Below, piece after piece: positions 23,306 through 32,370 of a DNA stretch of 50,861 bases. The notes under the pieces are model-generated. The model was not told the DNA's origin and did no database searches. It saw only the letters and a program-made list of their open reading frames with translations. How positions within the stretch are numbered: position 1 is the first letter of the stretch; every line of letters begins with the position of its first letter. The stretch covers positions 1 through 50,861 of the forward strand of contig CAMAVR010000021.1 in assembly GCA_945861885.1 (NCBI GenBank), in the 5' to 3' direction. Made by a program: the position numbers and the translations under genes. Source of the stretch: Nannocystis exedens. Its GTDB lineage: Bacteria; Myxococcota_A; Polyangia; Polyangiales; Polyangiaceae.

Positions 23306-23895
23306 GGCTGGGCGCCCATACCGAGGAAGTTCTCGATGTACCGATGCCCGTGGTCAGTGAGCGCCGCTTCCGGATGAAATTGCAGGCCGATGCAAGAGGC
23401 ATCGCTATGCGAAATCGCCATTACTGTCCCGTCCGCAGTTCGCGCTGTGACTTTGAGAAATGGCGGGAGCGATGCCGGGTCGACCACGAGCGAATGGTAC
23501 CGGGTTACGCGAGAAGGGCTTGGAATGTCGGAAAAAATAGCCGAATTGTCGTGAAAAACGTCGGACACTTTTCCGTGCATCGGTCGCCCCGACACGACGA
23601 CGTTCGCGCCGAATGCTTCGGCGATGCACTGATGACCCAGGCAGACGCCTAAGATCGGAATGCGGCCAGTCAGTTCGCGAACGATCTCGACGCAAACGCC
23701 GGCCTCCTTGGGCGTGCATGGGCCGGGCGAGAGAATAATGTGTGAGTACACGGCGGCATCGATGTCGTGAACCGCGATGGCGTCGTTGCGAACGACGCGT
23801 GCGGCGCCGCCGACTTCGACGACATAGCGCGCTAAGTTGTGAACAAACGAGTCATAGTTGTCGATAACAAGCACAACCGCGCCCCGTTCAGACAT
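23302..23895 (-). CDS. pabA: Aminodeoxychorismate/anthranilate synthase glutamine amidotransferase
   Basis: 197 residues from the ATG at 23895, which has GGAGG at an ideal distance; four more codons are open upstream but less likely. Class I glutaminase: VIDNYDSFVHNLARY, oxyanion loop LSPGPCTP, nucleophile GVCLGHQ (Cys85), and the His/Glu pair in LQFHPEA. Could serve pabA or trpG; coupling to folK argues for p-aminobenzoate synthesis, perhaps for both. Confidence 0.88.
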   Translation of the reverse strand: MSERGAVVLVIDNYDSFVHNLARYVVEVGGAARVVRNDAIAVHDIDAAVYSHIILSPGPCTPKEAGVCVEIVRELTGRIPILGVCLGHQCIAEAFGANVVVSGRPMHGKVSDVFHDNSAIFSDIPSPSRVTRYHSLVVDPASLPPFLKVTARTADGTVMAISHSDASCIGLQFHPEAALTDHGHRYIENFLGMGAQP

Positions 23896-23944
23896 CGATA
23901 CCTCCACCGCTGTTGGAGCTTAGCTCGGCGCTCCCCTTGGCGCT

Positions 23945-24039
23945 CCCCTCACCCCCAAGCGACAGAAAAGGTGGCAGCGCCCCCTCTCCCTTAGGGAGAG
24001 GGAAAGTGGGCCCCGCTCCTGTCGCTTGGGGGTGAGGGG
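23945..24039. terminator. Nested inverted repeats between lipoprotein gene and pabA
   Basis: Perfect 21-bp arms (23945-23965 and 24019-24039, CCCCTCACCCCCAAGCGACAG and complement) enclose a second perfect hairpin CCCTCTCCC-TTA-GGGAGAGGG (23982-24002). The outer arm abuts the stop codon of the lipoprotein gene at 24040. It may act as a terminator, but two nested perfect palindromes also look like a small mobile (REP/MITE-like) repeat. A related C/G-rich hairpin occurs at 32345-32370. Confidence 0.6.
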
Positions 24040-25176
24040 TTAGAGCGTTGCTGCGGGTGGGCAGCTGTTTGGCGGGGCTGCTACTGCTGCGGCTACCGCG
24101 GTTGGCGCTGCTACCGATTCGGCTTCGAAGCCTAGCCCAATCGAAATTGCATCGCAGTCGCCTTCGACTGCTTTGTCGATGCGAACATCGGCCGCTTGGC
24201 GTATCAGCCTCACGATTAGATCGTGCGTTGGCGTCCCTGGGCATGCGCTTGCGTTGATCGACCCGGCGACTCCGTCGATCGACTGCAGGACATCGTTGAT
24301 TGCGATTACCCCGGCGATAACGCCGTTGCTCAACTTGTTTGGCGCTGAGTGCTCCGCCGTAACGATCGCCCTCTGGATACGAAGCGCGAATGGAAACTTG
24401 CCGATTGTCAGCGCGACGACCATGCTTGTCGGCGAGCCGTTTACCCATGTCCCCCCAGTGACAAAGGCGTCGGTAAACTTTATCTTCGACCCGCCGGCGA
24501 CCGTTTCGCCATCGACGAGCAGCTCTTTATCGACCGGCCATGCGTCGAGCCCGTTCCATGCGGGTGAATTCGTTGCATCAAATTTCGCGCCTGAAAAAAG
24601 CTGCCCTTGAAGGCCGGTGCTGGTTTGCGACGCGGCATCATCGAGGCCGGTGACTTGAAACATGATTGTGAATTCGCCGCGAGCGATCGCGTCGGTCATG
24701 TTTTTTGTTGGCTTGTGCAAGAGTGTCCCTACGGTGCTCAGCGTTGGGAGCAGCGCGTAGCCGAAGGCATTGTCGACCCCCTTGTCGCCGTCGGGAATCA
24801 CTTCGTTGCCGTCGAGCGGTTTGCACTGTTTTGGCTCGGCCTTGGTTGTCTCGACGCCGTCGAGGTCGTAGCCGAACTTCTTCCAGGCATCTTCTTCACG
24901 CGTTTGCGAGCCTCGCGGGCTATCGCCCATATAGAGCGTACGAATCGCGAATGTTGACGATTTGGTTGACGCCGGAATGGTCGCTGCGGTGGGCACCATT
25001 GGCGGGTGAGCGAGCGTCGTTGCTGTTGGCGTAGTTCCGGGAGGCGCTGTCTCTCCCGGTGGGGCTGCTGGAGGTTGGGAGGGTTTGGGAGGTGCGGTTT
25101 CTGTTGCGTCCGTGCCGCCGCAGCCGATGAGCAGGGCTCCTAGTGCTGCAGAAGCCGCCAAGTACATGAATTTCAT
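24040..25176 (-). CDS. Hypothetical secreted lipoprotein
   Basis: 378 residues from the ATG at 25176 after AAGGAGA. MKFMYLAASAALGALLIGC is a lipoprotein signal (Cys19). A Pro/Thr-rich linker (~25-60) follows, then a globular domain with RTLYMGDSPRG and DLDGVETT that I do not recognise, and an Ala-rich end (APTAVAAAVAAPP). Proteins with this layout (lipobox, PAPT linker, unique domain) are common on the surface of Myxococcota. Monocistronic between dnaE (divergent) and the repeat at 23945. Confidence 0.8.
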   Translation of the reverse strand: MKFMYLAASAALGALLIGCGGTDATETAPPKPSQPPAAPPGETAPPGTTPTATTLAHPPMVPTAATIPASTKSSTFAIRTLYMGDSPRGSQTREEDAWKKFGYDLDGVETTKAEPKQCKPLDGNEVIPDGDKGVDNAFGYALLPTLSTVGTLLHKPTKNMTDAIARGEFTIMFQVTGLDDAASQTSTGLQGQLFSGAKFDATNSPAWNGLDAWPVDKELLVDGETVAGGSKIKFTDAFVTGGTWVNGSPTSMVVALTIGKFPFALRIQRAIVTAEHSAPNKLSNGVIAGVIAINDVLQSIDGVAGSINASACPGTPTHDLIVRLIRQAADVRIDKAVEGDCDAISIGLGFEAESVAAPTAVAAAVAAPPNSCPPAATL

Positions 25177-25262
25177 CGTCAGTCTCCTTTTTAAGTGGGG
25201 GCGACAGCATCGTCGATATCCAGGTGTTCGGTCAACGCGCAGAGCGCCTCGGCGTGCGCTAT

Positions 25263-28200
25263 ATGTCTCAGCCAATGTCGACAGAGTTTGCCCATCTCCA
25301 TGTCCATTCGCAGTACTCGATGCTCGATGGCGCAGTGCGTATCAAAGATCTCGTGAAGCGCGTCGCCGCGGCGGGCATGCGCGCCGTCGCCGTCACCGAC
25401 CACGGAAATATGTTCGGAGCGATATCGTTCTACAAAGCGGCAAAAGAGGGGGGAATTCAGCCGATTTTAGGCTGCGAGCTCGAAGTGACGCACGAAAAGG
25501 GCTCGTGCCATTTGCCGCTCCTCGCATCGAGCGAAGAGGGGTACAAAAATCTCGTTTGGCTCGTGTCGCGCGGTCACGTGCAGCCCGATCCCGCCGGCAC
25601 GATTGGCCTGCCATGCGTGTCGATGAGCGATCTCGCGTCGCGCACCAAAGGGCTCGTCGCGTTGTCGGGGTGCATGGGGGGGCTTGTTTCACAGAGTATT
25701 TTGGAGCAAGGCGAAAACGTCGGCGCGGCGATGCTCGGTCGCCTGAAAGAGATGTTTGAGCCGGGGCATCTGTTCGTCGAGCTGCAAGATCACGGGCTCG
25801 TCGAGCAGCCGATTTTGAACGGCATTCTCACGTCGTGCGCAAAGCGGTTCGATTTGCCAATCGTGGCGACGAACGACGTTCACTATCCATCGGCGCAAGA
25901 TGCCGAAGCGAACATTTATTTGTCGTGCATCAAGTCGGGGCGGACATACGAAGAGGCGAAGCAGCGTCATCACGGCTCAAGCGAGATGTATCTAAAGAGC
26001 CCGGCAGAAATGCTCGCTCGGTTTAAGGGGATGCCCGAAGCCATTGCGAACACGATGCGCGTCGCCGAGATGTGCGCGTTCAAAATGCGCCTCGGCGAGC
26101 CGATGCTGCCGACGTTTCAAGTCCCCGCCGGGTACGATGTCGACGGGTATTTTCGGCATCTCGCGCACGAAGGGCTCACGTCGCGGTTCGCCGAGTTCGC
26201 CGCCCTAGGCAAGCAGGTCGATGAAGCGGGCTACCGCACGCGCCTGGAGATGGAGCTGAGCGTCATCTGCCCGATGAAGTTTGCCGGCTACTTTTTGATC
26301 GTGTGGGATTTTATACGGTACGCGAAGACAAGCGGCGTGCCGGTCGGCCCGGGGCGCGGTTCGGGCGCCGGATCGCTCGTGGCGTATGCGCTTCGGATCA
26401 CCGATCTAGATCCGATTCCGTACAATCTCCTCTTCGAGCGCTTTTTGAATCCAGAGCGGGTATCGATGCCCGACTTCGACATCGATTTTTGCATGGACAG
26501 GCGCGACAAAGTAATCGCCTACGTGCAAGAAAAATACGGCGAAACAAGCGTCGGGCAGATCGCAACGTTCGCCGAGCTAAAGTCGAAAAGCGTTCTAAAA
26601 GATGTCGCGCGCTGCCTTGGGATCACGCCAACCGACGCCCAAGTGATCGCCAATTTGATCCCGCGAAAGAGCCCGGCGGAGACATACACAATCGCCGAAA
26701 GCCTCGAGATCGAGCCGAAATTAAAGGCGCGTTACGAGACAGAGCCGACAACGCGCGAGCTGCTCGATCAAGCGCAAAAGCTCGAAGGGCTAACGCGTCA
26801 CGCCGGCAAGCACGCCGCAGGGATTGTGATCAGCGAAGGGGCATTATGGGATCACGTGCCGGTCTTCAAAGACGAGAAGACGGGCGCGTACGTCACGCAG
26901 TATTACAAAGACGACGTCGAGCAGGCCGGGCTCGTAAAATTCGATTTTTTGGGGCTAAAAACGCTGACGGTGCTCGACATCGCGCAGCGGATCGTGAACG
27001 AACGCCCGGATGTTTGTCGCACCGGCAATACGATCGATCTGACAAAGATTCCGCTCGACGACAAAGACACATTCACGCTGCTCGCGACGGGGGAGACGAA
27101 AGGGGTCTTCCAGCTCGAATCGTCGGGGATGCAGCAGCTGTTCAAAGATCTAAAAGCCGATTCGTTCGAAGATATCATCGCCGCGGTCGCGCTCTATCGC
27201 CCAGGCCCGCTCGGGTCGGGGATGGTCGCAGACTTCGTGAACCGGAAGAACGGCCGCGCACCAGTGGCGAAAATGCATCCGCTCGTCGACGAAATTTTGG
27301 CGCCGACATACGGCGTCGTTGTCTACCAAGAGCAGGTTATGCAGATCGCGCAAAAGCTGAGCGGATATACGCTCGGAGGCGCAGACTTGCTTCGCCGCGC
27401 GATGGGGAAAAAGAAGCCCGAAGAGATGGCGCAACAGCGGGGGACATTCCTCGCAGGGGCGGCGTCAAACGGTGTCGATTCGGCCGATGCCGAGCGGATT
27501 TTCGGGCTGCTTGAGTACTTTGCCGGCTACGGGTTCAACAAGAGCCACTCTGCGGCGTACGCGCTGATCACGTACCAAACAGCGTATTTAAAAGCGCACT
27601 ATCCTGTTGAGCTCCTCTGCGCGATCATGACAAGCGATCGCGACAAGATCGAAAAAGTTGTCCGAACGATCGCCGACTCGCGCGCGATGGGGGTTACGGT
27701 TCTGCCGCCCGACATTAACGAGAGCGATACCGATTTCAAAGTCGTCTACACCCACCCCGACGGCGGGAAAAAATTCGTTCGCGCCACGCGCGTAAAAGAC
27801 GAGCTCGGTCCGCAAATTCGGTTCGGTCTTGGGGCGGTGCGCGGGCTCGGTCAGGCCGCGCTCGAGACTGTGTTTGCCGCGCGCGCGGAAGGGGGGCCGT
27901 TTCGGGATCTGTTCGAGTTTGCGGCGCGCGTCGATGCAAAAAAAGTGAACAAAGGAGTGTTCGAAGCGCTTATTCAGTGCGGCGCATTTGATGCGAAGCT
28001 GTCTGAAGCGGGCGTGTCGCGCGCGCGCGCGTTTGCGTCGATCGATGTCGTCCTTGAGCGCTCACGCTCGGCCACGCGCGATCGCGACCGCGGTCAGACA
28101 AACTTGTTCGGACTGTTCGACGCGGCGCCGTCCGATGCAGGATCGAGCGCAAAATCAGCTGCAAAACGCTCAGGACCGAGCGCTGGCGACTATGCGCAGT

Positions 28201-28898
28201 GCGCTCCATGGGATCGCCGCGAGCTGCTTGTGCGGGAGCGGCAGTCGCTAGGCTTTTACGTCTCGGGCCACCCGCTCGATCGCTATTTGCGAGGCGACGC
28301 GGCGCTCGCACGGCTGGGCGCAATTGCCGTATCCGAATGTTCGTCGCGCGAAGATTGGTCGACGGTGCGCCTCGTGGGGATGGTCGAGGGGTATCGCGAA
28401 AAAGTGTTCAAAGATGGCGGCGGAAAAACAGCGTTTTTCGAGCTCGAAGATCGCGGCGGTCGCGTGAGCATCAAAGTGCGCGGCACGCTGATTGACAGCT
28501 GCGCGCTGGTGCTAAAAGCAGGCGAGCCGGTCGTTTTAACGGGAAAAGTGAGCTACCCGCGCAAAGACGAAGACGCCCCCGAAGATGACCTCGACGGGCC
28601 GCGCGAGCCGACAATCTTGCTGAACGAAGTAGCGCCGCTCGCCGAAGTGGTGCGCGCCGACACAAAGAGCGTAGCGATCCGCCTGCGCGGCGAATCGGTC
28701 GAATCGCGCGACCTGCAAGCGATGAGGCAAGCCTTCGGCGAATGTGGCGGCGCCTGCCCCGTCACGCTCTACCTAAAGTTCCAAGACGAATCAGAAGTGG
28801 TGCTCGCGCTCGGTCGCGAATGCAGAGTCGACGTAGGTGACGCGCTGCTGGCAAAGTTAGAAAAGATCTTCGGCGAGCAAGTGGCCGAATTGCGCTGA
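25263..28898 (+). CDS. dnaE: DNA polymerase III alpha subunit
   Basis: 1211 residues from the ATG at 25263; a second Met four codons on is also possible. PHP domain at the start (HLHVHSQYSMLDGAV, AVTDHGNMFG). Polymerase active-site Asp pair in PDFDIDFCMDRR (~401-410), preceded by GPGRGSGAGSLVAYAL. Thumb/fingers: AALYRPGPLGSGMV, YGFNKSHSAAYALI. Helix-hairpin-helix GVFEALIQCGAFD, and the OB fold (~1035-1075). Replicative polymerase of the core genome; full length. Confidence 0.95.
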   Translation: MSQPMSTEFAHLHVHSQYSMLDGAVRIKDLVKRVAAAGMRAVAVTDHGNMFGAISFYKAAKEGGIQPILGCELEVTHEKGSCHLPLLASSEEGYKNLVWLVSRGHVQPDPAGTIGLPCVSMSDLASRTKGLVALSGCMGGLVSQSILEQGENVGAAMLGRLKEMFEPGHLFVELQDHGLVEQPILNGILTSCAKRFDLPIVATNDVHYPSAQDAEANIYLSCIKSGRTYEEAKQRHHGSSEMYLKSPAEMLARFKGMPEAIANTMRVAEMCAFKMRLGEPMLPTFQVPAGYDVDGYFRHLAHEGLTSRFAEFAALGKQVDEAGYRTRLEMELSVICPMKFAGYFLIVWDFIRYAKTSGVPVGPGRGSGAGSLVAYALRITDLDPIPYNLLFERFLNPERVSMPDFDIDFCMDRRDKVIAYVQEKYGETSVGQIATFAELKSKSVLKDVARCLGITPTDAQVIANLIPRKSPAETYTIAESLEIEPKLKARYETEPTTRELLDQAQKLEGLTRHAGKHAAGIVISEGALWDHVPVFKDEKTGAYVTQYYKDDVEQAGLVKFDFLGLKTLTVLDIAQRIVNERPDVCRTGNTIDLTKIPLDDKDTFTLLATGETKGVFQLESSGMQQLFKDLKADSFEDIIAAVALYRPGPLGSGMVADFVNRKNGRAPVAKMHPLVDEILAPTYGVVVYQEQVMQIAQKLSGYTLGGADLLRRAMGKKKPEEMAQQRGTFLAGAASNGVDSADAERIFGLLEYFAGYGFNKSHSAAYALITYQTAYLKAHYPVELLCAIMTSDRDKIEKVVRTIADSRAMGVTVLPPDINESDTDFKVVYTHPDGGKKFVRATRVKDELGPQIRFGLGAVRGLGQAALETVFAARAEGGPFRDLFEFAARVDAKKVNKGVFEALIQCGAFDAKLSEAGVSRARAFASIDVVLERSRSATRDRDRGQTNLFGLFDAAPSDAGSSAKSAAKRSGPSAGDYAQCAPWDRRELLVRERQSLGFYVSGHPLDRYLRGDAALARLGAIAVSECSSREDWSTVRLVGMVEGYREKVFKDGGGKTAFFELEDRGGRVSIKVRGTLIDSCALVLKAGEPVVLTGKVSYPRKDEDAPEDDLDGPREPTILLNEVAPLAEVVRADTKSVAIRLRGESVESRDLQAMRQAFGECGGACPVTLYLKFQDESEVVLALGRECRVDVGDALLAKLEKIFGEQVAELR

Positions 28899-29015
28899 AA
28901 CAAGCACGATCGCCGCGATGTGGCGCCAGCCTGAGTCCGCGACCTCGCAGCTTCAGAGCGCGCCATTGTGCAGAAGGCTCAGCCAGCGGCGCAGTAGAGA
29001 GTGACGGCGTCGCCT

Positions 29016-29038
29016 ATGCCGTCACCGTTTGACGGCAT
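29016..29038. terminator. Hairpin at the end of the O-methyltransferase gene
   Basis: ATGCCGTCA and TGACGGCAT pair over 9 bp with a 5-nt loop. The stem includes the stop codon region of the methyltransferase gene and faces the dnaE end, so it may serve both convergent transcripts. No long U-run. Confidence 0.45.
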
Positions 29039-29675
29039 AAGCGACGCCGTCGCCTAGCGGGAGGACGACTCCTTGGAGCGCGGGGTGCGAGACGATCATT
29101 CGGTTGAATGCTCGCATCCCCTCGGTGGCGGCTCGCTCTTTTTCTGGCACTTCGTCGCTGGCCACTAGCCCCATCCAGAGGGCGTTGTCGGCTACGATGA
29201 CCCCTCCGCTTCGCATGCGCGGAATCGCTAGCTCTAAGTACTCGGGGTATTCGCGCTTTACGCAATCGAGGTAGAGAAAATCGATGTCGCCTTTGATTGC
29301 TTTTAGCTGCTCTGTTGCGAGCCCCTCGCGCACTTCGACGGCGCAGGGGAGCTTTGCTTCGGCGATGAAGGCTCGCGCTTCTTTTGCGAGCTCTGCGTCG
29401 AGCTCGATGCTCACAACGCGTGCATCGCTCTCGGCGGCTCGCGCCATCGCGATTGCCGAATAGCCTATATTTGTGCCCAATTCGACGATGAACTTCGGTT
29501 TCGCGGCGCGCACCGCGACGCCTAGAAACGTGGCGACTTCGGGGTCGCTGATTGGATAGCCTCGCTCGCGGGCTCGCGCTTCCATTCGCTCGAAGAGTGC
29601 GTCGCGCTTTGGCTCTAGGTCGGCCAGGTAGGTTGCCTGTTTTTGATGCACAATTTTATCAGCGCCGGCTTTCAT
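29022..29675 (-). CDS. SAM-dependent O-methyltransferase (class I, small-molecule)
   Basis: 217 residues. Typical catechol/caffeoyl-CoA O-methyltransferase fold: FLGVAVRAAKPKFIVELGTNIGYSAIAMA (SAM motif I), RVVSIELDAELAKEAR (motif II acidic), DIDFLYLDCVKREYPEYLEL (metal and post-motif), GGVIVADNALWMGLV (metal Asp/Asn). The substrate cannot be told. Monocistronic or co-transcribed with the GNAT gene 22 bp upstream. Confidence 0.88.
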   Translation of the reverse strand: MKAGADKIVHQKQATYLADLEPKRDALFERMEARARERGYPISDPEVATFLGVAVRAAKPKFIVELGTNIGYSAIAMARAAESDARVVSIELDAELAKEARAFIAEAKLPCAVEVREGLATEQLKAIKGDIDFLYLDCVKREYPEYLELAIPRMRSGGVIVADNALWMGLVASDEVPEKERAATEGMRAFNRMIVSHPALQGVVLPLGDGVAYAVKR

Positions 29676-29697
29676 GGTTCGCCTCCGGCTTCGCTCT

Positions 29698-30294
29698 CTA
29701 CTCTACTTTCATCGCCTTTCTAAGTACCGGGTATGGCCCGTCGTCATGAATTGCGACAAATTGTTCGTCGGTGAAGATGGCGTAGGGGCCGAGCCACGCT
29801 TCAGCGTCGTGCAGCGCCCCCTCGGCTCTGCGCGGATACGCTTCCAAAAAGTCGGCGCCGCATTCTCGCGCGAAATCGATGGCGCCGCGCAAAAGTGCTT
29901 TTGCAACGCCATGCCTCCGCATCGACGGATCGACCAAAAAACAGCCGATTGAGAAGATGTTGGTGTCTTCGCCGAGGTCGAGCGCGCGGTAGACGGGGAG
30001 CTTTCGCAATTTTTGCAGCGACGCGCGCGGCGCCACTTTTACCCAACCGACGATCGGCTCATCGGCTGCGCTCGTGTCGATCGCGACGACCCCCATCGCC
30101 GACGCGTCGCCCGATCGAAGCGCGTTTGACGCTTCGTCCGCGTTTTCGGATTCGCGAAAAGCGCACCGCTCGAGCCAGCTATTTTTATCCCCCCCGAAAT
30201 GCCAATACCGGCAGTGGCACGCGCTGTTCGATCGTTCGAACAGTCCGCGCCATCGATCGGCATGATGAACGGCGAGCGCTTCGACGCGGATCAC
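29698..30294 (-). CDS. GNAT family N-acetyltransferase
   Basis: 198 residues from a GTG at 30294 that overlaps the gatA stop (GTGA). This explains why longer starts inside gatA are not used. The acetyl-CoA site is SIGCFLVDPSMRRHGVAKALLRGAIDFA (V-x-P-x-x-R-x-x-G-x-A). The N-terminal half has CRYWHFGGDKNSW, seen in GNAT proteins of unknown substrate. Last gene of gatC-gatA-GNAT. Confidence 0.85.
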   Translation of the reverse strand: MIRVEALAVHHADRWRGLFERSNSACHCRYWHFGGDKNSWLERCAFRESENADEASNALRSGDASAMGVVAIDTSAADEPIVGWVKVAPRASLQKLRKLPVYRALDLGEDTNIFSIGCFLVDPSMRRHGVAKALLRGAIDFARECGADFLEAYPRRAEGALHDAEAWLGPYAIFTDEQFVAIHDDGPYPVLRKAMKVE

Positions 30295-31739
30295 GAGCCT
30301 GATGGCGATACTGGCGGGCAGTGCGTCTCGCACGCCGCAGCGAGTGTGAACATTGTCTCTTCGCGAAGGGCAGGGGCGATGATTTGAAGGCCAATTGGCA
30401 AATTGCCGGCCCCCATCCCGCAGGGAACGCTGATCCCGCAAATACCGGCAAGGCTCGCGGGAAGCGTGTAAATATCGCTCAAATACATCGCGAGCGGGTC
30501 GTCCGATTTTTCGCCAATCCGAAACGCTGTTGTCGGCGCGGTTGGCGAACAGATTGCATCGACTTCGTTGAACGCGTTATCGAAATCGCGCCGGATCAGT
30601 GTGCGAACTTTTTGCGCTTTCAAGTAGTAAGCGTCGTAGTAGCCGGCCGACAGAACGAACGTGCCGAGAAGAATGCGCCTTTTCACTTCGGCGCCGAACC
30701 CGGCGTCGCGCGTGGCTCCGTACATCGCTTTTAAATCGCGGTTTGGCTCGACGCGTAGCCCATATCGTACGCCGTCGTAGCGCGCGAGATTGCTCGACGC
30801 CTCGGCCGTAGCGATGACGTAATAGGTTGCGACGGCGTACTTCGTGTGCGGCAAATGCACTTTTTTAATCGTGCAGCCATCGCTCTCGAGCCGCGCAATC
30901 GCCTTCTCGACGCTCGCGCGAACCTCTTTTGAAAGCCCCGCCGCGAAGTACTCTTCGGGCACGCCGATGCGAAGGCCGCGCGGGCTCTTTTCGCAGGCCG
31001 CCTCGAAGTTTTCGACGGGGGCATTGAGCGACGTTGCATCGTGTGGGTCGTGCCCGCTGATTGTTCGAAGGATGCGCGCCGCACCGCGCACGTCGCTCGC
31101 GAATGGGCCGATCTGATCGAGGCTTGAAGCGAAAGCGATGGCGCCGTACCGCGATACGCGGCCGTATGTCGGCTTCACGCCGACGATGCCTGAGAGCGAC
31201 GCTGGCTGCCGAATCGACCCGCCCGTGTCGGTCCCCAGCGCGGCGTATGTCATCCGTCCGGCGACCGATGCTGCGCTGCCGCTCGATGATCCGCCCGGTG
31301 TGCGCGCGGTATCCCACGGGTTTTTAATCGGCCCGTAGGCGCTATTTTCGCCTGACGAACCCATCGCGAATTCGTCCATGTTTGTTTTGCCGGGGAGCAG
31401 CGCATCGGCGGCTCGCAGCTTTGCTACGACCGTTGCGTCGTACAGCGGGACGTACCCCTCCAAAATTTTGGAGCCGCTTGTCGCCGGCATCCCTTTGGCG
31501 CAGAGCGCGTCTTTCAGCGCGACTGGCACCCCTGCGAGTGGGCCGAGCGCTTCACCGCGATCGCGCTTTGCATCGACGGCGGCCGCTTGCTCGAGGAGCC
31601 CTTTGGCATCGACATGCAAAAACGCATGAATCGAGCTATTTTGCGCTTCAATTTGCTTCAACGTTTCGTTGGCGACGTCGACCGCGCGGAGCGACCCTTT
31701 GCGTACTTTTTCTGCGATTTCAACAACGGACATCTTCAT
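30291..31739 (-). CDS. gatA: Asp/Glu-tRNA amidotransferase subunit A
   Basis: 482 residues. Amidase signature triad: Lys76 (PVALKDALC), cis-Ser ~151-153 (TPGGSSSGSA) and nucleophile Ser175 (DTGGSIRQPASL). Supplies ammonia for conversion of Glu-tRNA(Gln) or Asp-tRNA(Asn) as part of GatCAB. Starts 3 bp after gatC; a second ATG two codons on is an alternative start. gatB is not in the window. Confidence 0.95.
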   Translation of the reverse strand: MKMSVVEIAEKVRKGSLRAVDVANETLKQIEAQNSSIHAFLHVDAKGLLEQAAAVDAKRDRGEALGPLAGVPVALKDALCAKGMPATSGSKILEGYVPLYDATVVAKLRAADALLPGKTNMDEFAMGSSGENSAYGPIKNPWDTARTPGGSSSGSAASVAGRMTYAALGTDTGGSIRQPASLSGIVGVKPTYGRVSRYGAIAFASSLDQIGPFASDVRGAARILRTISGHDPHDATSLNAPVENFEAACEKSPRGLRIGVPEEYFAAGLSKEVRASVEKAIARLESDGCTIKKVHLPHTKYAVATYYVIATAEASSNLARYDGVRYGLRVEPNRDLKAMYGATRDAGFGAEVKRRILLGTFVLSAGYYDAYYLKAQKVRTLIRRDFDNAFNEVDAICSPTAPTTAFRIGEKSDDPLAMYLSDIYTLPASLAGICGISVPCGMGAGNLPIGLQIIAPALREETMFTLAAACETHCPPVSPSGS

Positions 31740-31742
31740 CGA

Positions 31743-32045
31743 TCAACCCTCAACAAATGCAGGGACGGCGAACCCGCCGTGGGCATGGCGCGGCGCTTCA
31801 GCGAGCACTTTATCGACCGGCAAGCTTTGTTCGACTACATCGGCGCGCAGTGGCGACGGTTTGAGCTGAACGTTGTACGTGGGCGGAACGTCGGAAGTAT
31901 CGACTGAATTGAGCTCTTCGACGTGGCGAACGATCGCTTCAAGCTCGCTGGCGAGCTGCTCGATTTCGTGGGGGGCGAGAGAGAGGGCGGCGAGGCGGGC
32001 CACTCGCTCAATCCCGCTTTTGTCAAGTACGGCAGGTTGCGACAT
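31743..32045 (-). CDS. gatC: Asp/Glu-tRNA amidotransferase subunit C
   Basis: 100 residues. Family pattern: GIERVARLAALSLAPHEIEQLASELEAIVRHVEELNSVDTSDVPPTY, then LRADVV and the Pro/Phe-rich end (PAFVEG). Small belt protein that stabilises the GatA-GatB complex. First gene of the gatC-gatA-GNAT unit. Confidence 0.92.
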   Translation of the reverse strand: MSQPAVLDKSGIERVARLAALSLAPHEIEQLASELEAIVRHVEELNSVDTSDVPPTYNVQLKPSPLRADVVEQSLPVDKVLAEAPRHAHGGFAVPAFVEG

Positions 32046-32201
32046 GGCAGAACCGTACCGTGGGAAACCGCTCCCCTCAAGGCGGTAGCGAAATCAGCTG
32101 TTTAGAAGCGCTATTTTTTCGATTGAAAGCGCGCAAATCGGCGTACGATCTGCGAACGGCTTGCACGCGAGCGAGCCCCTAACCTGAAGGCGGTCATCAC
32201 C

Positions 32202-32336
32202 ATGGGCGATAAATCACCGAAGGCAAAAAACAAGGCGAAGAAGCAAAATACGAACGACAAGAGCGCGAAGAGCAAGGCGACCGCAGCGAACCTAGTGGCG
32301 TCGGCAGCGGCTCGGACAGAGAAAAAAGGGAAGTAA
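32202..32336 (+). CDS. 44-residue basic protein (MGDKSPKAKNKA type)
   Basis: ATG at 32202 preceded by GAAGG. The translation starts MGDKSPKAKNKAKKQ and ends AAARTEKKGK, about one third Lys/Arg. Small proteins beginning the same way occur widely in Myxococcota and other environmental bacteria; their function is unknown to me, perhaps nucleic-acid binding by charge. Divergent from gatC and followed by a hairpin at 32345. An antisense ORF of 97 codons in this region is a shadow. Confidence 0.7.
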   Translation: MGDKSPKAKNKAKKQNTNDKSAKSKATAANLVASAAARTEKKGK

Positions 32337-32344
32337 GGGCGGGG

Positions 32345-32370
32345 GCCCCCTCTCCTAAGGGGGAGGGGGC
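32345..32370. terminator. C/G-rich hairpin between convergent genes
   Basis: GCCCCCTCTCC-TAA-GGGGGAGGGGGC forms a stem with one bulge. It lies directly between the 44-residue gene (+) and the carbonic anhydrase stop (-), the right place for a two-way terminator. Its core resembles the inner hairpin at 23982-24002, so both may belong to one repeat family. Confidence 0.5.

Noticed and set aside
23945..24039. Considered as a CRISPR-like or IS end
   Set aside because: Only one inverted pair, no regular spacers and no transposase; kept as a terminator/repeat.
26303..27514. 403-codon open frame on the + strand inside dnaE
   Set aside because: It lies wholly within dnaE in another frame, is extremely Arg-rich and has no family pattern; a shadow of a GC-rich gene.
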